Source of the DNA: Halobacterium wangiae
Lineage (GTDB): Archaea > Halobacteriota > Halobacteria > Halobacteriales > Halobacteriaceae
DNA: 64,000 bases
Direction: 5' to 3'
Assembly (NCBI RefSeq): GCF_021249345.1
Contig: NZ_CP089588.1
Coordinates: forward strand, 682,001-746,000
The translations under genes were made by a program, and so were the position numbers. Shown here piece by piece: positions 55,461 to 62,676 of this stretch (position 1 is the stretch's first letter; each line of letters begins with the position of its first letter). The notes under the pieces are model-generated. The model was not told the DNA's origin. It ran no database searches and worked only from the letters and a program-made list of their open reading frames with translations.

Positions 55461-55967
55461 TCAGTACGTCTCGGACAGCCCGTCGCTCTGGAAGCTGTTC
55501 GTCGTGTAGTCGATCAGGCCGACCATCTCGCGGACGGTGAGGAAGTTCGTCGACTCGTTCGAGCCCTCGGGGAGGTGATATCGAGGAACGCCCTCGGAGT
55601 ACGCCGCGACGATAGCCTTGTGTATTCCCGGGTGGTCGTCCAGTAACTCCCGGCGGATCTCGTCCAGGTCCTCGTTCGTGTCGTCGTACTTGTTCTCCAG
55701 AACCGCCTGCCGGATCTCGTCCTGTGCGTCCGCCCCGAGCTCACGTGCCCGGTACGCCCTCGGCACCCCGAAATCGTTCGCGACAAACACCACTAGTTCG
55801 CCGGAGACCGTCTCGTTCAACCGTCTGACGTGGCAGCGGACAGCGTCCGTGTCGAAGAACTCGGCGTCGTCTCTCCGGCCGCGGAGCCTAGTCATCTCCG
55901 CGCGGAGCAGTCCGTACTTCCGGTTCAGGTCCTCCGTCTCCGTGTACTCCTCGACCCAGTTGCTCAT
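55461..55967 (-). CDS. Unrecognised protein
   Basis: 168 residues from ATG 55967 (GTG 56,018 would give 185). I recognise no family. It is acidic and soluble, with LNRKYGLLRAEMTRLRGRR, ELVVFVANDFGVPRAYRA and a C-terminal HLPEGSNESTNFLTVREMVG. Codon use is slightly less GC-biased than its neighbours. It lies next to a small winged-helix gene with no overlap. Possibly strain-specific. Confidence 0.55.
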   Translation of the reverse strand: MSNWVEEYTETEDLNRKYGLLRAEMTRLRGRRDDAEFFDTDAVRCHVRRLNETVSGELVVFVANDFGVPRAYRARELGADAQDEIRQAVLENKYDDTNEDLDEIRRELLDDHPGIHKAIVAAYSEGVPRYHLPEGSNESTNFLTVREMVGLIDYTTNSFQSDGLSETY

Positions 55968-56070
55968 GAAACTCGTCCGGGCGTCAGAGTGGATGAACGT
56001 ACTGGTGGAGTGGGACACGCTAGCATCCCTGTTTCGCTCTGCGCCCCGGACGAGGAGGACTGCCGACGGC

Positions 56071-56349
56071 CTAGACGTCGAGGTACTCCGCGACCCACTC
56101 GTGGTGGTCGCGCAGGCGGCGCTCGCCCGCGTCCGTCAGCGAGAGGCGGTCGTGGATGCCGTCGGCTTCCCGGACGAGGATGCCCGCAGTTTCGAGCTTC
56201 CGGACGGCGCCGTTGAACCGCTTGGGCCGGATGCGGTCGTCGTTCTTCCGCTCGACGGCGCGCTTCACCGACTGCTGCGTTGGGTTCCCTTCCCCCGCGA
56301 CGACGACGCAGACGTCCCGCCGTAGGCCGGACTCGAGCCACTTGCTCAT
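56071..56349 (-). CDS. Small winged-helix protein (PadR-like)
   Basis: 92 residues from ATG 56349. Begins MSKWLESGLRRDVCVVVAGEG and continues with RFNGAVRKLETAGILVREADGIHD and LSLTDAGERRLRDHHEWV, the helix-turn-helix and wing layout of PadR-like haloarchaeal regulators. Probably a DNA-binding dimer. It is followed leftward by the unrecognised gene and is divergent from a YqcI/YcgG-family gene, a possible target. Confidence 0.75.
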   Translation of the reverse strand: MSKWLESGLRRDVCVVVAGEGNPTQQSVKRAVERKNDDRIRPKRFNGAVRKLETAGILVREADGIHDRLSLTDAGERRLRDHHEWVAEYLDV

Positions 56350-56520
56350 GGGCGGCGGTTGGCGCGACCGGAAGAAACCGCTGACGGTCCCGCGTACGCG
56401 AAGTGAGCGCGGGAGCACGAGAGACCGGTGTCTCTCGGCGAACCGAGGGACCACCCGTCGGAATCCCACTCGCGGGGAGCGAGGGAAACACGGAAATTCA
56501 CGGCCTCCGGAACTCCGTGC

Positions 56521-57297
56521 ATGAACGAGGCCGAACTGGGAGCGGTCCTCGACCACGACACCGCCGTCGATCGCGTCGAGTCCGGGGCCGTCCCGGAGTG
56601 GGCGCAGCGCCACTTCGAGAACTTCCGCGCGTCCGTGACCGGCGAGCGCGACGGCGAGCCGTTCCCGTGTTTCTTCGGGAAGGCGTCCGTCGAGGAGGGG
56701 CGGCCGCTGTACGCGTTCGTCGAGTCGACGACCCACCCGGACGCGCTGTTCTCGCTCCGCGACGCCCTGCTGGAGTACCTCGACACGTTCCGCGACCACG
56801 GCGACCGCGTGAGCTTCGCGGTGTTCTTCAGGCCGCCCGAGCGCCCGCTCGACGAGGCTGGCTGGCACGAGCGCTTCTGGCACGTCCTCCAGTTCCTCCA
56901 CGTCGAGGACCCCGAACCGTGGCCCGCGGACATCCCGACGGACCCCGACGACCCGTACTGGGAGTTCTGCTTCGGCGGCGAACCCATCTTCCCGACCGCC
57001 CGCGCGCCGTTCTACGAGACGCGCCAGAGCCGGTACTGCCCGGTCGGCCTGGAGGTGACCTTCCAGCCCCGGGCGATCTTCGAGGGGGTCACCGGCGACA
57101 CGGACGCCGGTGAACGGGCCCGCGACCGCATCCGGGAGCGCCTCGAGGACTACGACGGCGCCTGCCCGCACGCCGACCTCGGCGACTGGGGGGAGGACCA
57201 CGAGTGGCCCCAGTACCTCCTCAGCGAGGACGAGTCGGAGGCCCCGGAGATGTGCCCGCTGCAGGTGACGGCGGACGTGACGACGGGGCGAGCATGA
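56521..57297 (+). CDS. YqcI/YcgG-family protein
   Basis: 258 residues from ATG 56521. Motifs are [37 protein letters not shown] and [17 protein letters not shown], which mark the YqcI/YcgG family, some members of which carry out small-molecule oxygenase-like chemistry. Two Cys residues (CFFG and CPHADLGDW) are conserved candidates. Its stop TGA overlaps the ATG of the next gene (ATGA), so they work together. Confidence 0.85.
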   Translation: MNEAELGAVLDHDTAVDRVESGAVPEWAQRHFENFRASVTGERDGEPFPCFFGKASVEEGRPLYAFVESTTHPDALFSLRDALLEYLDTFRDHGDRVSFAVFFRPPERPLDEAGWHERFWHVLQFLHVEDPEPWPADIPTDPDDPYWEFCFGGEPIFPTARAPFYETRQSRYCPVGLEVTFQPRAIFEGVTGDTDAGERARDRIRERLEDYDGACPHADLGDWGEDHEWPQYLLSEDESEAPEMCPLQVTADVTTGRA

Positions 57298-57833
57298 CCG
57301 CGCCCGTCCTGCTGCTCGTCGACTTCCAGACGGGCTTCGACGACCCCGCCTACGGCGAGCGCAACAACCCCGACGCGGAGGCCAACGCCGCGCGCCTGCT
57401 GTCCACGTGGCGCGAGCGCGGCGACCCCGTCGTCCACGTCCGCCACGACTCGACCGAGGTCGACAGCCCGCTCCGTGGCGACAGTCCGGGGTTCGCGTGG
57501 AAGCCCGAGACGGCGCCCGAGGGCGACGAACCAGTGTTCGTGAAGTCCGTCAACAGCGCGTTCGTCGGGACCGACCTGGAGACGTGGCTCCGCGAGCGCG
57601 GGAACGACGAACTCGTCGTCTGCGGGCTGACGACCGACCACTGCGTCTCCACGACCACGCGGATGGCGGAGAACCTCGGCTTCGAGCCGACGGTCGTCGC
57701 GGACGCCACCGCGACGTTCGCCCGGGAGACCCACGACGGCGGGACGGTCGACGCCGAGACGAACCACCGCGTCGCGCTCGCCCACCTCCGCGGGGAGTTC
57801 GCGGCCGTTGCCACGACGGCAGACCTCGTCTAA
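57294..57833 (+). CDS. Isochorismatase-family cysteine hydrolase
   Basis: 179 residues from ATG 57294. The Asp-Lys-Cys triad is visible: Asp10 in [10 protein letters not shown], Lys in [10 protein letters not shown] and Cys in [12 protein letters not shown]. The family includes nicotinamidases and isochorismatases; this copy lacks the nicotinamidase metal-site DxHxxxH. Translationally coupled to the YcgG gene. Confidence 0.9.
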   Translation: MTAPVLLLVDFQTGFDDPAYGERNNPDAEANAARLLSTWRERGDPVVHVRHDSTEVDSPLRGDSPGFAWKPETAPEGDEPVFVKSVNSAFVGTDLETWLRERGNDELVVCGLTTDHCVSTTTRMAENLGFEPTVVADATATFARETHDGGTVDAETNHRVALAHLRGEFAAVATTADLV

Positions 57834-57846
57834 CGACCGACCGGCG

Positions 57847-58662
57847 CTACCGGAAGACCGGCGCGAGGCCGTGCGCGAGTGCCAGCACCAGCGCGACTGC
57901 GAACGCTGCGGCGACGGCTGCGACGACGCGCAGTGGACGTTCGACGCGACCGCGCTGGTGAGCGCGGGCCGCGAGGTAGCCGGCCAGGGGCACAGTTTCG
58001 AGGGCGTGGAGGCCGACGAAGTGTGCAATCCGGAGGTCGCCGCCGAGGTTCCAGCCGAGCACCGGGACGGTCCCTCCAGAGCCCGTGACCGACCCGGAGA
58101 GCGCCGCCATCGTCCCGCCCTGGAAGGAGCCGAGAACGAACAGGAGGACTCCCAGGCGGATCCCCCACGCGAACGGCGGTGCGACGTCGAAGTCCGCACG
58201 CCACGACCGGACGAGCAGCCAGGCGACGAGCACGACGACGCCGACGATGGTGGCTCCCATCACGTTGTAGACGGCCGTGTCGAGAGCCGTGGCAGTGTTG
58301 AAGTGGGATTCGACGCCGCGGGCTGCCTGGCCACCGATCAGCGCGATCTCGACGATCGACCCGGTGGCGACACCCGCGCTCACGACGCCCAGCAGGCGGT
58401 CCGAGACGGGGAATTGCGGCGTGAGCCACGCCAGCGACCCGGCGAACAGCGCGATGCTGGCGGCGAACTTCGTGGGTTTGAGCCAGACGGACTCACCGCC
58501 GACCGTCCGCGGGTCGATCGCGAAGCCGACGAGGAAGGCGGCGAGCAGTACGAGGAAGCCCGCGGTGACGCTCGCGAGCACGCGGTTCCGGCGGTAGAGT
58601 TCGGTGCCGAACGTGGACGGACGTAGGCGATGTCCCAGTTCGGACGCGACCTGTTGGACCAT
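57847..58662 (-). CDS. Multi-pass membrane protein of unknown function
   Basis: 271 residues from ATG 58662 (GTG 58,683 also possible). Seven hydrophobic helices are visible. The segments VWLKPTKFAASIALFAGSL and GQAARGVESHFNT carry polar residues inside helices (W, K, H), a pattern of a conserved but unnamed membrane family. Convergent with the isochorismatase-family gene; divergent from the CARF-like regulator. Confidence 0.7.
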   Translation of the reverse strand: MVQQVASELGHRLRPSTFGTELYRRNRVLASVTAGFLVLLAAFLVGFAIDPRTVGGESVWLKPTKFAASIALFAGSLAWLTPQFPVSDRLLGVVSAGVATGSIVEIALIGGQAARGVESHFNTATALDTAVYNVMGATIVGVVVLVAWLLVRSWRADFDVAPPFAWGIRLGVLLFVLGSFQGGTMAALSGSVTGSGGTVPVLGWNLGGDLRIAHFVGLHALETVPLAGYLAARAHQRGRVERPLRVVAAVAAAFAVALVLALAHGLAPVFR

Positions 58663-58840
58663 TGAGTTACGTCGCTCGCCCACGCCGGTAGTGGTTACCC
58701 CAACATGTTGGTGTCGGCGCGAGATGCTCCGTGCGCCACACTCGAGAGAGCGGCGTCCGATGTCGGGGTGGGCGCGTCACCTCCCGTGGCAGTACCCCAG
58801 GTCGGCGGCGTCGGCGGCCCCGGTATCGAGTCTCCTGATT

Positions 58841-58846
58841 TTTATA
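58841..58846 (+). promoter_or_regulatory. TATA box of the HFX_2341-type regulator
   Basis: TTTATA in GATTTTTATACCG, 24-29 bases before ATG 58,870, the best-defined promoter in the window; leaderless mRNA expected. Confidence 0.65.
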
Positions 58847-58869
58847 CCGTCCACTCCACGGGTCCACGT

Positions 58870-59766
58870 ATGCAGACGCACGTCGTGCCGGTCGGCTTCG
58901 ACTACGACCGGCTCATCGCGCCGCTGGTCCGCGAGCAGTTGACCGTGGACCGCGTCATCCTCCTCGAGGGCGCGGTCGGCAGCGAGGCGAACGTGGAGTA
59001 CAGCCAGCGCATCGCCCAGAAACTCGAAGCCGACTTCCGGAACCTCCTCGGCGCGGAGACAGAGCGCGTCGCCGTGACCGACGTCTACGACTACGACACC
59101 GCCTTCGAGCAGGCGTTCGACCTCATCGCGGATGTGCTCGACGCCGACCCCGAGGGCGAGGTGTGGGTGAACATCGCGTCGATGCCCCGGACCGTGTCGT
59201 TCGCGTTCGCGACGGCCGCCCACTCCATCATGGTCGAGCGCCAGGAGGACCGCGACCGCATCCACACGTACTACACGGCCCCCGAGAAGTACCTGGAGAC
59301 GGAACTCGCCGAGGAACTCCAGGCGAGCGCGGACCTGCTCGCGGGCGTCTCGGACGGCGGCGTCGACGAGGACGAGGTCGCCGAGCGACTGGACGCCGCC
59401 CGTGACCTGCTCGCGGAGTTCGACGAGCGCGGCACAACCATCGGCGCGAAGGAGATCGACGGCAGCCACATCGTCGAACTCCCGGTCGCGTCGTTCTCCA
59501 ACGTCAAGCCGTTCGAGGAGCTCATCCTGTTCACACTCGGCGAGCACGGCGAGTTCGACTCCGTCAGCGAACTCGCGGAGACGGTCGCCGCCGACCTCAG
59601 CGAGGAGTACACGGACAGCTTCCGCTCGAAGGTGACGTACACGGTGGACAAACTCGGCCCCGGCGGGAAGGGGTACGTCGAGCGCGAGGAACGCGGGAAG
59701 TCCTACCGGACGCGACTCTCGCGCATCGGCGAACTGTGGGTGCGCGCCCACCAGGACAGCGAGTAG
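58870..59766 (+). CDS. HFX_2341-type CARF-like transcriptional regulator
   Basis: 298 residues from ATG 58870. The N-terminal 150 residues have a Rossmann-like layout (THVVPVGFDYDRLIAPL; EVWVNIASMPRTVSFAFATA) similar to CARF/DUF6293 sensor domains. A helical linker (about 150-205) leads to a C-terminal winged helix (ELILFTLGEHGEFDSVSELA; KGYVEREERGKSYRTRLSRIG). CARF domains bind cyclic oligoadenylates in type III CRISPR systems, but haloarchaeal members occur without them. No CRISPR array or cas gene is in the window. DNA target unknown. Confidence 0.82.
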   Translation: MQTHVVPVGFDYDRLIAPLVREQLTVDRVILLEGAVGSEANVEYSQRIAQKLEADFRNLLGAETERVAVTDVYDYDTAFEQAFDLIADVLDADPEGEVWVNIASMPRTVSFAFATAAHSIMVERQEDRDRIHTYYTAPEKYLETELAEELQASADLLAGVSDGGVDEDEVAERLDAARDLLAEFDERGTTIGAKEIDGSHIVELPVASFSNVKPFEELILFTLGEHGEFDSVSELAETVAADLSEEYTDSFRSKVTYTVDKLGPGGKGYVEREERGKSYRTRLSRIGELWVRAHQDSE

Positions 59767-59786
59767 TCGGGAGCCGTTCCCCGCCG

Positions 59787-60518
59787 CTACGTTCCCCCCG
59801 TCGCGGACGGGGCAGTGGTCCGGTCGACGGCCTCCCAGATGCCGACCCCGACGACGGCCGCGACGACGGTCAACGCCGCGCTGGTCGTCGCCGCCATCGC
59901 GACGGCGAGCACCCCGAGAGTGCCCGCGCAGGCCAGCGCCCATCTCGGGCGGTGTCTCGCCAGCCGGGTCATCGCCGCGAGGAACAGCAGGCCGACGACG
60001 ACGCCGACGACGACGTCGACGACGTAGTGGACGCCGAGGACCACCCTCGACAGGGCGACCAGCGCGATCAGGAGGCCGGCGACCACGAACCGGCGCTGAC
60101 GCTCCCGCGTTTCGAGGACCAGCGCGGCACCCCCGAACACCGCCGCCGACTTCACCGCGTGGCCGCTCGGGAAGCCGAACCCGTCGCCGGTCACCAGCGA
60201 CTCGTACACCGGGTTCGCCACCGCCGGGAGCCACGCCGGGAAGGTCGCCGTCGCGGCCCCAGGTGGCCGCGGGAGACCGAACGTGTGTTTGAGGAGCAGC
60301 GTGAGCGCGTACCCGCCGATGGCGAGCGAGAACAGGAACAGGCTGTCTCCCAGCGGGCGTTCTGTCCGGAGCACGCCGCGCCTGCCGAGCCAGTAGAACG
60401 CCGCGATGCCGACGAGGACGAACCACATGTCGCCGAACTGGGTGACGAGTCCGGCGAGGGCGACCACCCACTCCGGGAACTCCGTCACGACAGCCAGTTC
60501 CCCTACTCCCCGCGACAT
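59787..60518 (-). CDS. PAP2-family membrane phosphatase
   Basis: 243 residues from ATG 60518. All three PAP2 motifs are visible: KHTFGLPRP, FPSGHAVKS and SRVVLGVHYVVDV. Six membrane helices. PAP2 enzymes dephosphorylate lipid phosphates or pyrophosphates; in archaea some act on polyprenyl pyrophosphate, relevant to the uppS pair 10 kb away but without direct linkage. Convergent with the regulator gene. Confidence 0.9.
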   Translation of the reverse strand: MSRGVGELAVVTEFPEWVVALAGLVTQFGDMWFVLVGIAAFYWLGRRGVLRTERPLGDSLFLFSLAIGGYALTLLLKHTFGLPRPPGAATATFPAWLPAVANPVYESLVTGDGFGFPSGHAVKSAAVFGGAALVLETRERQRRFVVAGLLIALVALSRVVLGVHYVVDVVVGVVVGLLFLAAMTRLARHRPRWALACAGTLGVLAVAMAATTSAALTVVAAVVGVGIWEAVDRTTAPSATGGT

Positions 60519-60632
60519 CCGACATCCCTCCGGTTCATCTCCTCGGGCTACAGAGTCGCCGTACTTAGACGTTGGTGAACGGTCTGCAGACCAGACGCTC
60601 GGTGGCGAGCAGTTCGCCGCGCGAGACCCCCA

Positions 60633-61685
60633 CTAGAACCCGAAGCCGACGTGGTCCTCGGGCACCCGGATCGGACTCTCCGGCAGGTTCTCGGGGAGGT
60701 CGACGTCGTTGAACGCGCCCGGCGCGACGTCGTTCGGCCCGTCGGCGTAGAACACGCCGGCGAGTTCCTGTATCTGCCCGCGACCCACGGAGAGTTCGAA
60801 CTGGCCGCCACCGTACAACGACACGTCGTTCTCCAGTGCCCACTCAACGGTCTCCAGCAGCGACTCGACAGTGCCGAACCGCGAGGGCTTGATATTCAGC
60901 CACTCGGGTTCGAACGGCAGCGCGCGTACGTCGTCCATGCCGTGGATCGGGGCGTCCCAGGAGACGCGGTCGGCGTGTTCCTCGACGATAGGCGTCGTCT
61001 CGTCGTCGAGCGCCGGGTCCTCGACGACGGCGTCGGGGAACGTCTCGAAGACGCGCTCGTAGAGGCCGGGGTCCGGCGACTGGTCGACGTCCGTACCCTC
61101 GTAGCGACCCTTCAGGTCGAGGATGCGGACGGCCGACGTCTCCTCGAGGTAGTCGAACGTCTCGACGGGCCAGTCGGCGGTCGGGTCGAGTTTCAGTTCG
61201 GCCCCGGGGTAGCGCTCCAGGAGCGTCTCCATCCGGGACGTGTCGCCCTCGGGGAGGCGGCTACTGACGACGAACCGCACGGAGTCCAGCGTCCGGCCGA
61301 GGCGGTCGGCGAGCGTCGCGTCGGCCTGCCGGAGCGACAGGTCGAGCGCGGCGGCCTCGAACCCCCAGCGGCGGTAGTCCCGGAAGTCCTCGCGTTCGGG
61401 GTCGTCCGCCGGCCAGAGGTCGGTGTCGTCGAGGGCCGCGGAGAACTCCGCGAACGTGTACTCGCCCGCGAGGTCGAAGGCGTCGTCTGCCGTCTCGTCC
61501 CACCACTCCGCGAGGGCGTCGTGGTGGTCCGCCTCGTAGGTCACGTCCTCGCCGCGGCCCGTCTCGGCGTCCCCGTGGAGCGTGACGACGGTGGTAGCCC
61601 GCGCGAACGCCGGCGTCTCGCGCTCCACGCGTTCGAGTTCGACGCCTCCGACGGTCAGTGAGAGGTCTGCGACCGCGTCGTACAT
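60633..61685 (-). CDS. Enolase-superfamily protein
   Basis: 350 residues from ATG 61685. The barrel shows candidates for the superfamily ligands: LKLDPTADW, RILDLKGRYEG (Asp), AVVEDPALDD (Glu), RVSWDAPIHGM (Asp) and NIKPSRFG (Lys). The arrangement is nearest to o-succinylbenzoate synthase/muconate lactonising enzymes, though the usual KxK is only partly kept. The capping domain is acidic. No menaquinone genes are adjacent. Confidence 0.75.
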   Translation of the reverse strand: MYDAVADLSLTVGGVELERVERETPAFARATTVVTLHGDAETGRGEDVTYEADHHDALAEWWDETADDAFDLAGEYTFAEFSAALDDTDLWPADDPEREDFRDYRRWGFEAAALDLSLRQADATLADRLGRTLDSVRFVVSSRLPEGDTSRMETLLERYPGAELKLDPTADWPVETFDYLEETSAVRILDLKGRYEGTDVDQSPDPGLYERVFETFPDAVVEDPALDDETTPIVEEHADRVSWDAPIHGMDDVRALPFEPEWLNIKPSRFGTVESLLETVEWALENDVSLYGGGQFELSVGRGQIQELAGVFYADGPNDVAPGAFNDVDLPENLPESPIRVPEDHVGFGF

Positions 61686-61773
61686 GGCCGAGTTGTCGGG
61701 TGCCGGAGTGATAAGCGCTCAGGCGTTCGTGGGTTCAGGCGGTATTTGGAACGGCTGGTGGTGCGTCCCACCA

Positions 61774-61885
61774 GAAAGCCCCGGGACGCTCGCGCTTGCC
61801 TGTTCGCTCGCGATCCAAGCACCGGAGCGAACGCAGTGAGCGAGGCGCACAGCGAGGCCCGGGAGTCGACACGGCCGGGGCTTTC
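61774..61885. repeat. Long palindromic haloarchaeal repeat element B
   Basis: Arms GAAAGCCCCGG (61,774) and CCGGGGCTTTC (61,875) are perfect reverse complements. The interior holds GAGCGAACGCAGTGAGCGAGG and GCGCACAGCGAGG, as in element A. The flanking GTCCCACC is the complement of the GGTGGGAC that flanks element A, so B lies in the opposite orientation. No coding capacity. Confidence 0.75.
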
Positions 61886-61935
61886 CGGCGGTTGTTGAAG
61901 TCCAGAGAGAATGCCCCGGTTCCTCGGCCCCGGAT

Positions 61936-62619
61936 TCAACTATCGCGGCGACCGTGCTCAGATTCCAGCGTCTTCACGCGCGTCGCGAGCGCGAGGAACG
62001 TCGCGAGGATGGTGAGTGTCACCGCAGCAGCGGCCGCAAGGTCGTGTGCGGCCAGCGAGTGGTCGAAGCCCATCCTAGTCTGTTCGGCGCGCAGCAGCGT
62101 GTGGTGGGGACCGCCGGCGACCTGCAGGAAGTAGTCGACGAGGTCGTTGAAGCCGTACCAGCCGACGGCGACGGCGACGGCGCCGACGGAGAACGTCGCG
62201 TAGCGGTGGATGACGAACGCCTGCACCGCCATCCCGACGTGGCTCACGACGAGGAACCAGTACATCGCCCACCAGAGGCTGCCCTGGCCGTTGACGACCA
62301 GCTGGACGAACGGCGTCCACAGTCCGAGTTTGAGACAGCCGAAGAACGCCAGCGCGTGCAGCCAGTCGGCGTCGTAGTCGAGTTTGTAGGCGGCCAGCGA
62401 CAGCGCGATGAACAGCGTGGCGACGGGGCTGTCGGGGACGAGCGCCCACGCGACCAGCGGCGTCTCGACGAACTGGACGCGGTAGTACCAGAAGCCGAAG
62501 GCGGTCCCCGCGAGGTTGACGGCGACGATGACCCACGCGAACCGGAGCGCGAAATCCTCCAGCCACTCGGGCAGCGGCGCGACGTACCAGGGGAGCGACG
62601 CTCTCGACGGCAGCGACAT
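61936..62619 (-). CDS. DUF1405 membrane protein
   Basis: 227 residues from ATG 62619, with six membrane helices. Family markers are AGTAFGFWYY, VPDSPVATLFIALSL, WTPFVQLVVNG and GFNDLVDYF. DUF1405 proteins are widespread in halophilic archaea and Bacillales; the function is unknown. It is transcribed towards repeat element B. Confidence 0.85.
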   Translation of the reverse strand: MSLPSRASLPWYVAPLPEWLEDFALRFAWVIVAVNLAGTAFGFWYYRVQFVETPLVAWALVPDSPVATLFIALSLAAYKLDYDADWLHALAFFGCLKLGLWTPFVQLVVNGQGSLWWAMYWFLVVSHVGMAVQAFVIHRYATFSVGAVAVAVGWYGFNDLVDYFLQVAGGPHHTLLRAEQTRMGFDHSLAAHDLAAAAAVTLTILATFLALATRVKTLESEHGRRDS

Positions 62620-62676
62620 AGCTGGTCGTCTCGCGAGCGGCGCAAAGCTCTGGCGGTCTCTCCCGTCGCGACGGCC

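Noticed and set aside
58870-59766. CRISPR-associated regulator implying a CRISPR locus.
   Set aside because: No array of regularly spaced repeats and no cas gene are in the window.
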